Assembly (NCBI RefSeq): GCF_013141765.1
Contig: NZ_WHOD01000135.1
Location: 1-55,992, forward strand
Direction of reading: 5' to 3'
DNA from: Paenibacillus foliorum
GTDB taxonomy: Bacteria; Bacillota; Bacilli; Paenibacillales; NBRC-103111
DNA: 55,992 nt
The number at the start of each line of letters is the position of its first letter. The stretch's first letter is position 1. Positions 1-8,704 of the stretch are shown here, one piece after another. The notes beneath the pieces were generated by a model. The model saw nothing but the letters and a program-made list of their open reading frames with translations, did no database searches and was not told the DNA's origin. The translations under genes and the position numbers were made by a program.

Positions 1-111
1 TTTTTATTTCCATATTTTCCTAACAACTCAACAGCTTTTCATCATTATTCCCATCCTGCTAATGAAACTAACCTCATGTCTGAATATTCAAAAACACCAG
101 CATTTCATAGC

Positions 112-1197
112 TTACGGAGCTTCAGATTGAATCGTAAGATGCTCCTCCAAGGACGGCTTGTTGGGCACGATCAAATAATGGGTTTTACCTGGAAATAAAC
201 CTATCTCTTTCCCATCCCGATACAGATGGAATCGGTCAAACACATCGCTTTTTCTCCACTCGATCGGCTGGGCTATATTTCTTTGAAACAGGTACCCTCT
301 GCCACTGCCAATCATCTTGATGTCCCTTCGCCCCTCATTATCTAAAATAACATGCTCTGCCGCTAGAACGACTACATTCGATGCCGCCAGCTGCTCATTA
401 TTGCTCAAATCCAAATGCGGGACATCATTAACAAACCGCTTATACAGCTTAAGTCCAGCATCATATGTATAAGATACAGCATAGCTTTTCAGCAAAAAGG
501 TAATGCGCATACCAGAGGAGAGCTCTCCGAGCTTATCCGCATTCTCCGGTACATAGGCAGGTATCGCTTGAGTCGCCATATATTCGTTACGCAGACCCAG
601 CTTCTCCGTTCCCATTCGTATTTTCACAAGTCCTGTATACAAATTATGTGGCGCCTTACGAAATGCTTCCCGCCAAAAGAATCTTCCTGCATTGGTGATC
701 TCGTCAAGGTGATCGAGCTTCTGCTCTTCCAACTGCGTATAAGCATCAGGGCTACCGCCTGCATGAATGAGCACTGCATCGTATATTTTACCTAAATCTA
801 TAAAATAGGGCCTAATACTTCGCACGGGTCCAATTGTAAAATTTGCTTTAGCACTTTGATATAAGGCTGCTATCCTAGTGACTTCCCCTTCGGCCAAACT
901 CTCATACAGCACATCGGCGTAGCTTAAGCCGGACTGGGGTCTTGCTGACGGATGATTGTTCACCATAACTAAAAGGGGGCGGCTATCATTCTTTTCCTCT
1001 GAAAGCAACCCTGTAAAAGGCTCCTTAAACATCGCCACCTGTTGTTTCACTTCCGTTGAAGCAGCGGACGAAGTTGATGTAGGAGCAATGGGTGTCATTG
1101 CTGGAGCAGACTTTTTCGTCCCAGGCTCCAAGCTGCAAGACGTGATCAGCAGTGTTACCATAAACGCGGCAATGAAACCGGTCATTCTTGTAACCAT
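112..1197 (-). CDS. DUF3048 (YerB-like) lipoprotein
   Basis: A 361-residue putative lipoprotein anchored on the outer face of the membrane. The N-terminus is a signal peptide with a lipobox (LLITSC, Cys21), followed by a Ser/Thr/Ala/Pro-rich linker to about residue 55. The rest resembles the DUF3048 family (Bacillus YerB), with the segments VMVNNHPSARPQSGL, GPVRSIRPYF and IHAGGSP. The family's biochemical role is not established. The ATG at 1197 is preferred over the one at 1203, because AAGGAGG lies 7 bases before 1197 and touches the other. Its leader carries one copy of the dispersed repeat described separately. It appears to be a single gene. Confidence 0.8.
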   Translation of the reverse strand: MVTRMTGFIAAFMVTLLITSCSLEPGTKKSAPAMTPIAPTSTSSAASTEVKQQVAMFKEPFTGLLSEEKNDSRPLLVMVNNHPSARPQSGLSYADVLYESLAEGEVTRIAALYQSAKANFTIGPVRSIRPYFIDLGKIYDAVLIHAGGSPDAYTQLEEQKLDHLDEITNAGRFFWREAFRKAPHNLYTGLVKIRMGTEKLGLRNEYMATQAIPAYVPENADKLGELSSGMRITFLLKSYAVSYTYDAGLKLYKRFVNDVPHLDLSNNEQLAASNVVVLAAEHVILDNEGRRDIKMIGSGRGYLFQRNIAQPIEWRKSDVFDRFHLYRDGKEIGLFPGKTHYLIVPNKPSLEEHLTIQSEAP

Positions 1198-1203
1198 CAA
1201 CAT

Positions 1204-1280
1204 TCCTCCTTAAGAGTATCGCTTTTGTGAAACGTTATTCACAAGCATTTGCTGAGTTTTCGCAAGAAAGAAAATCTGCA
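1204..1280 (-). repeat. 5'-UTR repeat, copy A
   Basis: Read on the minus strand, the stretch contains AAAACTCAGCA, then GCTTGTGAA, GTTTCAC, AAAGCGATACTC and TTAAGGAGG, which is the ribosome-binding site of the DUF3048 gene. The same order of blocks recurs before three other genes (near 14551, 40517 and 54792). This copy is the most degenerate. It may form a weak hairpin between GTTTC and the GCGATAC block. Confidence 0.55.
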
Positions 1281-1472
1281 TTATAAACTTAATGTCGATT
1301 AGGGGAATTTTTTACATACAAGGAGTGTATGCACCCTGCTTTATATTATACTTGTCTGGCCCTGATTTACACCTAAGCCGACTTGCGCATATATGCGAAG
1401 GAAGTAGAATAGAAATGTATAGATAATAGGAGAATTATCAAGCGGGATAGGTAGATGAATGGATACATGAAT

Positions 1473-1694
1473 TCATTTGGTGAACCAACGGACCAAATAC
1501 ATAATTAAGGATAGCACTACACTAATAACAATACAGGTCGCTATCGGGAAGTAAATTTTGAAGTTACCCTTCTCGACCGCAATGTCGCCCGGCAGCCGTC
1601 CCAAATTCAGAAACTTGCCTCCAACAATCCATAACACTCCTGCAATGATCATAACAATGCCACCGACGATTAATAGCTTAGCTACAGGATTCAA
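1473..1694 (-). CDS. DUF2905 family small membrane protein
   Basis: A 73-residue protein with two predicted membrane segments (about residues 7-27 and 49-69). The loop between them holds the family's conserved GRLPGDI and KGNFKIYFPI motifs. Length and motif order match DUF2905, widespread in Firmicutes and of unknown function. Translation most likely begins at a TTG (1692-1694), 7 bases after GGGAGGG; no in-frame ATG fits. It stands alone between the DUF3048 gene and a sugar isomerase gene. Confidence 0.8.
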   Translation of the reverse strand: MNPVAKLLIVGGIVMIIAGVLWIVGGKFLNLGRLPGDIAVEKGNFKIYFPIATCIVISVVLSLIMYLVRWFTK

Positions 1695-1810
1695 TCGTGA
1701 TCCCTCCCTTATATAGGTTGCCTGCTCCTATTATTATAGTCGAAAGAAACCCACTTGCAATAATACCTAAAGCACCAGACTCCTTAACGCTTGTATTCCT
1801 AATTACGACC

Positions 1811-1857
1811 AAAAAAACACCCGCTCCAGGTATGTTTCTTACCTGTTGAGCGGGTGT
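1811..1857 (-). terminator. Rho-independent terminator of the isomerase gene
   Basis: Inverted repeat ACACCCGCTC / GAGCGGGTGT with an inner CAGGTA / TACCTG stem and a 7-base loop. On the minus strand it is followed by a run of seven T. It sits about 20 bases after the isomerase stop codon. Confidence 0.9.
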
Positions 1858-1878
1858 TCATTATTTTATATGAATAAC

Positions 1879-2736
1879 TTAGATACTCGCCAAGAGAGCA
1901 CGCGTTTCTTCGCCATACTTTTGAAGCAGTTCCTTTGAACCATAGAGGCCACTGAAATCCTCCACGCCTAGGTAACCATCGTAACCGACAGCCTTCAGGT
2001 CAGTTAACACTTGCTTCCAATTTACAACGCCCTGGAAGTTAGGTTCCCAATAAGAAGTCCAAGCTTGAGAGCCGTCTTCGCGGACGTCTGTTTTCTTCCA
2101 GCCTGTGTTTTTAATATGAACATGAGCCAAATATGGACCCAGTATTTCTAAGCCCATGCGGAAATTTTCATACCCTTCATGCACCATGTTGCCTGGATCG
2201 AACAATACGCCGATATGTTTGGGATCAAATTGACTGACAAGGCGGAACGCGCCCGAAACACTTGCAGTAATCGTGTTGTGATGAGTTTCAATTAAGCATT
2301 TCACGCCGTACTGCTTAGCTAGCGGCTCTACGCCCTTCAGGTACTCAAGCTCTAGTGCATACAGCTCATTGAAGTGCTGTGTGCCATTGTAAGCCGGTAC
2401 TCCTACACGAATCGTCTCTGCACCCAGCTTTTGCGCTACTTGCAGCACACGTTCCGTGCTTTTCAAATCACCCGCTTGCAAATAAGGAGTAACACTTACT
2501 GTTTTCAACCCGTTATCTTGAGCTGCACGAGCAAATCGCTCCAGTTCAGCATCGGATGCGGCAGGATCAATCGAGCATAGATTTCTCCGCCAGTAGGAGG
2601 GCTTTTCCTCTAGAGCATCCTGTGGAATTTCTTTAAAACGCCATTCAATACCGTCAATACCCGCTTCTTTAGCTGCTACAGCAAGCTCTTCAGGTGTTAA
2701 ATCCGGTGTAACTACAGTAAAAACAGATAATTTCAT
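1879..2736 (-). CDS. sugar phosphate isomerase/epimerase (xylose isomerase-like TIM barrel)
   Basis: A 285-residue cytoplasmic protein of the AP-endonuclease-2/xylose-isomerase-like TIM barrel superfamily (IolE/IolI/Hyi relatives). Typical metal-site strands are visible: LIETHHNT, GVLFDPGNM, LAHVHIKN and YLGVEDF, which supply Glu, His and Asp ligands. Such enzymes interconvert ketoses, inosose or hydroxypyruvate; the substrate cannot be read from the sequence. The ATG at 2736 has GGAGGT 7 bases upstream, whereas an upstream in-frame start at 2793 has no ribosome site. A strong terminator follows, so it is probably monocistronic. Confidence 0.8.
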   Translation of the reverse strand: MKLSVFTVVTPDLTPEELAVAAKEAGIDGIEWRFKEIPQDALEEKPSYWRRNLCSIDPAASDAELERFARAAQDNGLKTVSVTPYLQAGDLKSTERVLQVAQKLGAETIRVGVPAYNGTQHFNELYALELEYLKGVEPLAKQYGVKCLIETHHNTITASVSGAFRLVSQFDPKHIGVLFDPGNMVHEGYENFRMGLEILGPYLAHVHIKNTGWKKTDVREDGSQAWTSYWEPNFQGVVNWKQVLTDLKAVGYDGYLGVEDFSGLYGSKELLQKYGEETRALLASI

Positions 2737-2907
2737 GAGAGTAACCTCCAGCTTGTATTGGACTATTGCCACTATTGAAATTATATCAGGCAATTAAAAA
2801 TATATCTATGTTAACGTGAACAATAAAAATATTCTGAAAAATCAGATTGTATTGCGTATCTCTTTCTGCATATGATAACTTTATATCATCGAATTGGAGG
2901 TGCTGTT

Positions 2908-3678
2908 ATGTTCCCATCCTTTTTCATGGCTCATGGCGCACCCACACTCGTACTGGAGCACCATCCGTACACGCAATTTCTGAGAATTCTCGGTGCCCAG
3001 ATACCCAAGCCCGAAGGCATCGTCTTAGTAAGCGCCCATTGGGAGAGCCCTAGACAATTAATTTCAGGAGCTTCCCAGCTGGAGACCCTCCATGATTTCT
3101 TCGGCTTCCCGCAGGAGCTGTACGAGATAACCTATCCTGCTGTTGGTAACATTGTGCTCAGCCTGCAGATTCAAAAGCTCCTTGCTTCAGAAGGGATCAC
3201 CTGCTCAATTGACGATTCCCGAGGGCTGGACCATGGCGCTTGGACACTCCTCTCTCTGCTGCTTCCGCAAGCCGATACGCCTGTAGTAACCCTTTCCTTA
3301 AATCCCCGTCTGGTACCCGAGGAGCAGTATAGAATCGGTAAAGCACTCATGCACCTGAGGCAGCAAGGAATCCTGATCATTGGCAGCGGCGGTACCGTAC
3401 ACAATCCAGGTTTATTAAGCTGGGATTCCAAAGACGCAGAGGATTGGGCCATAGAATTCGATCAATGGGTCGCGGAGCGAATTCATATTTGGGATTTAGA
3501 GGCTTTGTTCGACTATGAGCATCGTGCGCCTTTTGCTGCCAAGGCTGTGCCGACCAAAGAACACTTTGCTCCGCTGTTCATCAGCATGGGAGCTGCGGAC
3601 CGCATGAGAAAAGCTACTCTCCTCCACCAACAATATCAGCTGGGCACATTAAGCTTGAGCTGCTGGATGTTCAGTTAA
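2908..3678 (+). CDS. DODA-type extradiol aromatic ring-opening dioxygenase (YgiD/LigB family)
   Basis: A 256-residue class III extradiol dioxygenase-like protein. It shows the family's histidine sites: MAHGAPTL near the N-terminus, VSAHWES around residue 50, a LDHGAWTLL block and GSGGTVHNPG. The family opens catechol-type rings such as DOPA with Fe(II) or Zn(II); bacterial YgiD members have a poorly known physiological substrate. The ATG at 2908 follows GGAGGTGCTGTT, so the upstream ATG at 2872 is not used. An MFS transporter gene follows 41 bases later, suggesting that the two are co-transcribed. Confidence 0.8.
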   Translation: MFPSFFMAHGAPTLVLEHHPYTQFLRILGAQIPKPEGIVLVSAHWESPRQLISGASQLETLHDFFGFPQELYEITYPAVGNIVLSLQIQKLLASEGITCSIDDSRGLDHGAWTLLSLLLPQADTPVVTLSLNPRLVPEEQYRIGKALMHLRQQGILIIGSGGTVHNPGLLSWDSKDAEDWAIEFDQWVAERIHIWDLEALFDYEHRAPFAAKAVPTKEHFAPLFISMGAADRMRKATLLHQQYQLGTLSLSCWMFS

Positions 3679-3719
3679 ATTTAAAGCAATGGAACCAATT
3701 CATGAAATGAGGGACCGTT

Positions 3720-4955
3720 TTGTTCAACAAACTACAAGGAAACGCCAGAGGATGCATGCTGTACGAGCCTATGTTTCTATTGCCGTACAGCCTGTATTTG
3801 ACCTATGCATCAGTCTATATGCTGGAGCTTGGCGTAAGTGAAACTCAGATCGGTTTACTTACATCCCTCGGGCTTATGCTTCAAATATTTACTTCCTTAA
3901 TCAGCGGATATTTAACCGACCGGATGGGCCGCAAAAAAGCACTGATGGTTTTTGACTTTGTCAGCTGGAGTACTGCAACTCTCCTGTGGGCCTTTTCACA
4001 AAATATTTGGTTTTTTCTGGCCGCTGCGATCTTTAACAGCTTTCAAAAGGTTCCTAATACCGCTTGGTATTGTCTGCTTGTTGAGGATACGAAGCCAGAT
4101 GAACGTCCGCATATTTTTAACGTCCTTCAATTGATCAATATTATATGTGGATTGTTTGCTCCTCTCGGCGGGCTGCTCGTTAGCCATTATGGTTTAGTTC
4201 CAGCAAATCGAATCATGTACTTGATTGCTTTTGTAAGTATGACCTTGATGTTTATTGGGCGTAATTATGCCACCCATGAGACGGAAATCGGGATTCGTAA
4301 AAGCAAGGAGCAAGGAGCCTTTCAGCCCCGCGTTATCGTTCGCGATTATTGGCAGGTAGTGAAAATGGTCTTTGCCAATACGCCGCTGCTGCTCATTTTC
4401 GGTATTTATATGCTGTATCAGTTTCAGCTTAATATGCGCAATACCTATCTCTCCATATACCTCGTGAAAGCGCTTAATTTTAGTGAGGCCTTTATAGCCT
4501 GGTTTCCTGCCGTCACTTCAGTATCCATGTTGGTATTAATACTGTACGTTGTACCACGGATCAAATTAGCTCATGTAAACCGGTTCATGGTAATCGGCTT
4601 CCTCTTATCGGCCGCAGCCATGCTGCTGCAGATTGTGGCACCTGTCGAGGGTACCTTTTGGATTGTAGGAAGCACCATACTGTTCGCTGTCGGCACTATT
4701 ATTACATATCCTTATCTAGAAGCATCGGTTGCCAACGTCATACAGGATGAAGAACGTGCCAAAGTGTTTTCCATTCTATCCGTAATGATTCTAATATTCG
4801 TTTCCCCGTCCGGAATCATTGGAGGATGGTCCTACGCTATCAACCCGCGGCTGCCATTTGTCTTGATTGTTGTGTCTTTTGTGATAAGCGCGCTGCTGAT
4901 GGTTTGGTTCACGAAAAAACAAGCTTCCGTGGACAGCCACTCAGCTGCTGTTTAA
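3720..4955 (+). CDS. MFS transporter
   Basis: A 411-residue major facilitator with about 12 membrane segments. The loop between segments 2 and 3 carries the MFS signature (GYLTDRMGRKKALM). The substrate is unknown; the family includes drug and sugar exporters. The start is a TTG at 3720, preceded by GAGGG at suitable distance. It follows the dioxygenase gene closely and probably shares its transcript, so export or uptake of an aromatic compound is possible but is inference. It converges with the nucleotidyltransferase gene, with no clear terminator in the 27-base gap. Confidence 0.8.
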   Translation: MFNKLQGNARGCMLYEPMFLLPYSLYLTYASVYMLELGVSETQIGLLTSLGLMLQIFTSLISGYLTDRMGRKKALMVFDFVSWSTATLLWAFSQNIWFFLAAAIFNSFQKVPNTAWYCLLVEDTKPDERPHIFNVLQLINIICGLFAPLGGLLVSHYGLVPANRIMYLIAFVSMTLMFIGRNYATHETEIGIRKSKEQGAFQPRVIVRDYWQVVKMVFANTPLLLIFGIYMLYQFQLNMRNTYLSIYLVKALNFSEAFIAWFPAVTSVSMLVLILYVVPRIKLAHVNRFMVIGFLLSAAAMLLQIVAPVEGTFWIVGSTILFAVGTIITYPYLEASVANVIQDEERAKVFSILSVMILIFVSPSGIIGGWSYAINPRLPFVLIVVSFVISALLMVWFTKKQASVDSHSAAV

Positions 4956-4982
4956 GATTGTTTGGTGAAATCTATGTATCCA

Positions 4983-5804
4983 TTAATGGCTTACCTTTTC
5001 TAATTGATATTGCTCGTTGCACACATTCACTATGTATTTGATGAAGCTCTGTGTCCGTGCTGCCCGTTCATCAATGGATGGGAAGTGCCCGTTCTCCCTT
5101 TTTCCTTGGCGGATTCGCATAGCTTCGTATATAAGGGCATGCCATTCAGTAGGGAGCATCTGAACAAGATAATCGCCAGCCTGATCCTTAGTTATCACAG
5201 ATTGATGTTCAAGTGTATACATGATCCTGCCTAAGGTCAATACCGTATCATCCACCCAATTATCCTGCAAAAACAGTTCATAATTATCCGCTTTTTCCGT
5301 CCAATACTTATGTAAATTATATTTCATCGCATTAAGCAAATCAGGCCAACTAACGTTAATCTCCAGTCCCCTAGCATTAGGTCCAAAAAGCGTAAGTCCA
5401 TGATTCTTCAATATCCATAAGGCAGTACTGTCAATCTGTCCTTTCGTAAGTCCCATACACTTGCCGTAAAAATATTTGGGAAACCGCTCCCGCTCCAAAT
5501 CTGCAGTCCTTCTCAAATGATCAAGTGTCGTATACTGACCCTCCATAACGCTGTAGTAATCATGTTTGTTCTTCAATTTTTCATGGATAAGATCTATTTG
5601 ATTTATTTCCTCTGGTGTCAGGTTTCTGGATACGATCGTGATAAAGTCAATATCACTTCTTTCGGGAACAAAGCCATCCAGAACTATCGAGCCCTGAAGA
5701 TAAATACCGTAAACAACTTCCGGCAGTTGTGAGATAAGCAGCTGCACATAGTCCTGTAACAGCGGGAGTATAACATGGGGAACACGTGGAATCACAAGGG
5801 TCAC
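4983..5804 (-). CDS. nucleotidyltransferase (aminoglycoside adenylyltransferase-like, DUF4111)
   Basis: A 273-residue protein with the polymerase-beta nucleotidyltransferase signature YLQGSIVLDG...RSDIDFITIV (about residues 35-58: Gly-Ser followed by Asp-x-Asp) and a helical C-terminal half like AadA/DUF4111 proteins. Family members adenylylate spectinomycin or streptomycin, but many chromosomal homologues have no proven resistance role. The start is a GTG at 5804, close behind AAGGA. It is a single gene converging with the MFS gene. Confidence 0.7.
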   Translation of the reverse strand: MTLVIPRVPHVILPLLQDYVQLLISQLPEVVYGIYLQGSIVLDGFVPERSDIDFITIVSRNLTPEEINQIDLIHEKLKNKHDYYSVMEGQYTTLDHLRRTADLERERFPKYFYGKCMGLTKGQIDSTALWILKNHGLTLFGPNARGLEINVSWPDLLNAMKYNLHKYWTEKADNYELFLQDNWVDDTVLTLGRIMYTLEHQSVITKDQAGDYLVQMLPTEWHALIYEAMRIRQGKRENGHFPSIDERAARTQSFIKYIVNVCNEQYQLEKVSH

Positions 5805-5957
5805 CGTTCCTTTTTCTTAGAATCACTACACAGAATCCAATTGTATCATATTCCCATCTTACCCAGCACACACTGCTATACCATCCTTTGAAGACGAGCG
5901 CATTTGTCAGTTTTGATGCAAAGCCATGTACCTCATTTATACTTACCTATCAACAAA

Positions 5958-6000
5958 TAAAGGGCAGGAATTATCCCCCTTAAAGGAATGTTCCTGCCCT
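5958..6000 (-). terminator. terminator downstream of trxA
   Basis: GGGCAGGAA / TTCCTGCCC inverted repeat with inner pairing. On the minus strand it is followed by TTTATTTG. It lies about 23 bases beyond the thioredoxin stop codon. Confidence 0.75.
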
Positions 6001-6022
6001 GTCCACTTTGTATCGATATCGC

Positions 6023-6343
6023 TTATGATAACTGCGGCTCTACCCAAGCCATCATATCCTGCAGCGGTTTAAAACCAACTGTTGTGGATACTTCCACACC
6101 GTTTTTGAACAACTTCAACGTAGGGATACTCATGACGCCGTATGCTCCTGGTGTTTCTGGGTTATCGTCTACATTCATTTTTGCAATCGTCAATCGGTCA
6201 CCCAGCTGGCTGCTCATTTCCTCAAGAACAGGAGCGATCATTTTACAAGGACCACACCACGGAGCCCAGAAATCTACCAACACCAACCCATCCTGTGCAA
6301 TCGTTTCTTTGAAATTATTATCCTCAACTTTTATTATTGCCAT
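6023..6343 (-). CDS. trxA: thioredoxin
   Basis: A 106-residue thioredoxin of normal length, with FWAPWCGPCKM at about residues 25-35 (redox Cys-Gly-Pro-Cys) and the cis-proline motif SIPTLKLFKNG near residue 73. It is a cytoplasmic disulfide reductase recycled by thioredoxin reductase. AGGAG precedes the ATG at 6343. The IDEAL-like gene lies 102 bases upstream on the same strand, so the two may be co-transcribed. Confidence 0.93.
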   Translation of the reverse strand: MAIIKVEDNNFKETIAQDGLVLVDFWAPWCGPCKMIAPVLEEMSSQLGDRLTIAKMNVDDNPETPGAYGVMSIPTLKLFKNGVEVSTTVGFKPLQDMMAWVEPQLS

Positions 6344-6445
6344 AACGCATCAACTCCTATTTCAAATTTATAGTACGGGTTCAAAGGTTAGCTGTTCAGC
6401 ATACTTAGACCCATTCATTATTTATATGATTAACATGCAGCATCT

Positions 6446-6841
6446 TTAGTCAATTCTTACTCTGCCGGCCCAGCTTCCACTCCCATTGCCATAATGCTTA
6501 CCTTTACCGGCAGAACGATGAGCTGTTTTCTCTTGAGCGATACGGAGAGCGGCCGCCAATTCGTTAAACCACGCTTGGTCACGTGTCATTAAAGCCAAAT
6601 CCATCAAGCTTTGCAGATCATTCACCTCGTTTGGCACATAATCATCCAGCTTTTCTAGCTTCGATAAAGTAGCTTCCACCCATTCACCTACGGCCTCGTC
6701 ATGATCGCTTTGGGTCACATACACCATCACTTTGCCATTTCCGGTGATCGCTTCCAGATACCCAATAAATTTTTCATCTAACAAAGAAGTGCCACTCACC
6801 CAATCGCCTACTTGAACCGTTTGTTGTTTTGCCCATGCCAT
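6446..6841 (-). CDS. IDEAL-domain-like hypothetical protein
   Basis: A 131-residue soluble protein. The N-terminal half (about residues 8-60) resembles a small beta domain (VQVGDWVSGTS, GYLEAITGNGKVMVYV). Residues about 75-100 read LQSLMDLALMTRDQAWFNELAAAL, matching the spacing of the IDEAL motif of Bacillales proteins. The tail is basic and Gly/Ser-rich. Function unknown. The ATG at 6841 is chosen because AGGGAG is about 10 bases upstream; an upstream GTG at 6850 would touch that site. Confidence 0.55.
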   Translation of the reverse strand: MAWAKQQTVQVGDWVSGTSLLDEKFIGYLEAITGNGKVMVYVTQSDHDEAVGEWVEATLSKLEKLDDYVPNEVNDLQSLMDLALMTRDQAWFNELAAALRIAQEKTAHRSAGKGKHYGNGSGSWAGRVRID

Positions 6842-7086
6842 ACTTGCCACTCTCCCTTCCTAATTTCAAGCTAACTGATACTTTTTGAGTAACAGTTCAA
6901 ATGCGATTGTCTCAACATTAAATCTAATCGCCAATGGATGACTTACTACAAATATTAACCTCAAAACTGAAACAAATCAAGTAACAGTTTGACCGAGGAC
7001 AAGAAATAGTACTGTCCTTAAGCACTTACGAGTATGTCAAGCTGAGCGAAGCAGCTTTCGTCCACTCAACTACTAAGAAGCAAGAA

Positions 7087-7512
7087 CTATTTAGCCGCTT
7101 TCTCCCGTACCTGCTTCAGCACATCTTGAATAGTGGAAGCATTAAAATAATCGATCAGATGCTTCTCAGCACCAGCAAATAATTGATCCATCACACTCGC
7201 CATGTTGCAAGCAACCATGCACTCTTGTTCCACATCTCCTGAGCACCAATTCGGTTTTACAGACCCCATGGAGGTCAGACGATAAATCTCCGCTAGCGTC
7301 ACTTGATCCGGAGCGCAATTCAACAAAAATCCGCCGCCGGTTCCTTCCTTGGCCGCCACATAACCTTGCTTCCGCAGCAGCGCCATCACCTTACGTACTC
7401 TTGCTGGATGGGTACAAACATTGTGGGCAATCATATCGCTCGTTGCCATATGATCGGGTCTATAAGCAAGCAGGACCAAACTATGAACCGCTATGGTAAA
7501 CTCGCTATTCAT
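7087..7512 (-). CDS. Rrf2 family transcriptional regulator
   Basis: A 141-residue winged-helix regulator. The N-terminal HTH (about residues 9-60) includes VCTHPARVRKVMALLRKQG and the wing GTGGGFLL. Three cysteines follow at roughly 90-103 (WCSGDVEQECMVACN). Related NsrR/IscR proteins bind an Fe-S cluster through three cysteines, but the spacing here (8 then 4 steps) differs from both, so cluster binding is only possible. GGGAGGG precedes the ATG by 7 bases. An inverted repeat overlies its own promoter, suggesting autoregulation. Confidence 0.85.
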   Translation of the reverse strand: MNSEFTIAVHSLVLLAYRPDHMATSDMIAHNVCTHPARVRKVMALLRKQGYVAAKEGTGGGFLLNCAPDQVTLAEIYRLTSMGSVKPNWCSGDVEQECMVACNMASVMDQLFAGAEKHLIDYFNASTIQDVLKQVREKAAK

Positions 7513-7556
7513 TGAATGCCCTCCCTACTCTATACCGTTTTTTGCAGCTAAGTTAT

Positions 7557-7591
7557 ACTGTTATTATATTTATTACAGTTGATAATGTCAA
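7557..7591 (-). promoter_or_regulatory. promoter and inverted-repeat operator of the Rrf2 gene
   Basis: On the minus strand a perfect TTGACA (7586-7591), a 17-base spacer and a perfect TATAAT (7563-7568) lie about 50 bases before the Rrf2 start. The repeat ACTGT-N13-ACAGT (7557-7579) covers the spacer and -10, as expected for an autorepressor site. Confidence 0.75.
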
Positions 7592-7646
7592 GCCTATTTA
7601 TGATGGAAGAAACAGAGAGTATCCAGATGCAGCAAAGAACGAGCGA

Positions 7647-7685
7647 ATTGACAGAAATTTATGATCTTTTAGAATTACTGTCAAT
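7647..7685. repeat. 8-bp inverted repeat downstream of comQ
   Basis: ATTGACAG and CTGTCAAT are separated by 23 bases in the gap between comQ and the Rrf2 promoter. No T-run follows on either strand, so it is not a convincing terminator. Confidence 0.35.
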
Positions 7686-7734
7686 CCCAATCCCTCACTT
7701 ACTTCAATTGTTTCCCCTCTGTCATACCGTAATA

Positions 7735-8685
7735 TTAGCTTAAGCTTTCTTCCTTAATCTCATAAGTTCCAAATGTTATTTCTTTAAATTCCTCTCTCCA
7801 AGGAGAACAAGAAGGCATCGAATTATACAGCTCCTCCGCCCTGTTGAAATATAACGACTGTACGATTTTACAGTATTCTATGCAGCCTGATTCCGATATA
7901 TATTGAAGGCACGCCAGCTTATGCTTGAGAAATTGCTCAGCCGTTAGCTGCTCTTCATAGAATTGCTTCAATATCGGGAAATCCTCGTCGCCATGCAGCA
8001 GAAGGAATATTATAGGCAGTGTGCGTTTCTTTTGGATCAGATCATTTTTAAGATCAAATCTCATGACATCCTTCATATCATTCTCAATTTGAGCCATAAT
8101 ACCAATACAGTCAGCCAACTCATTCATCTGTTCGATCGTCTCTTGAGTGCAGTTCTCCACAAACACATACCCCATATAACAAGCAAGCTTAATCAATGAA
8201 CCTGATTTTTCCCGAACCATAGCTAAACAATCGGCTTCAGTAGTAATACTGCTATTCAAATCCTTCTGCTGACCATTTATAGCTCCCGCCAGTATATGGC
8301 TTGCTCCCTCTACCAAGTTTGATGTCCCACTGTAGCTTTGCTGAAGCCTCCCCATCTCCCCCATAAATATCGTTTGAAATGCGAGCAGCGCGTTTAAAGT
8401 ATAGGATGGAGGGCAGGTCATCCATGGTTTTGCAATATTATCCTGATCCTGCAAATCATCAGCAATATCCAAAGCTAGAACAATCAGCTCGCTCAGTGCT
8501 GCTACTTGCCCGATATGAGTGAATGTCCCCCCCAGCATTCTGTGACTATATTCCGTAATCCTCGACCAGATGCTGTCTTCTGAAGCCTTTTCTTGAATAA
8601 ACTGTTTGATTAGAGTATTTAAATCATCGGAAACTATGTATTGATCGATGACCCTGTGCAATTCCTCTACCACATAACGATCCAT
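7735..8685 (-). CDS. comQ: ComQ-like isoprenyl transferase (pheromone maturation)
   Basis: A 316-residue polyprenyl-synthase-fold protein. The first aspartate-rich motif DDLQD is at residues 76-80. The second is altered to ENDMKD (201-206), followed by KKRTLPIIFLL, as in ComQ rather than ordinary GGPP synthases. ComQ prenylates a C-terminal tryptophan of the ComX precursor and helps its release. The ATG at 8685 follows GGGGGA; the ORF extends upstream to a TTG that would overlap comA. It lies 19 bases after comA in a comP-comA-comQ operon, whereas in B. subtilis comQ comes first. Housekeeping prenyl synthase is the alternative, but the context argues for ComQ. Confidence 0.75.
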   Translation of the reverse strand: MDRYVVEELHRVIDQYIVSDDLNTLIKQFIQEKASEDSIWSRITEYSHRMLGGTFTHIGQVAALSELIVLALDIADDLQDQDNIAKPWMTCPPSYTLNALLAFQTIFMGEMGRLQQSYSGTSNLVEGASHILAGAINGQQKDLNSSITTEADCLAMVREKSGSLIKLACYMGYVFVENCTQETIEQMNELADCIGIMAQIENDMKDVMRFDLKNDLIQKKRTLPIIFLLLHGDEDFPILKQFYEEQLTAEQFLKHKLACLQYISESGCIEYCKIVQSLYFNRAEELYNSMPSCSPWREEFKEITFGTYEIKEESLS

Positions 8686-8704
8686 ACTATTCCCCCGCCC
8701 GCCA

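Noticed and set aside
4983..5804. Calling the nucleotidyltransferase a resistance gene
   Set aside because: Only the fold motif supports it; many chromosomal relatives have no proven resistance role.
6891..6990. Direct repeats GAGTAACAGTTCAAA and CAAGTAACAGTTTGA upstream of the IDEAL-like gene
   Set aside because: Only two imperfect short copies; could be chance or a weak operator, with no supporting promoter found.
7600..7743. 47-codon plus-strand ORF between the Rrf2 promoter and comQ, considered as a second peptide signal
   Set aside because: No ribosome site or promoter in that direction, contains an inverted repeat, and no Trp tail.
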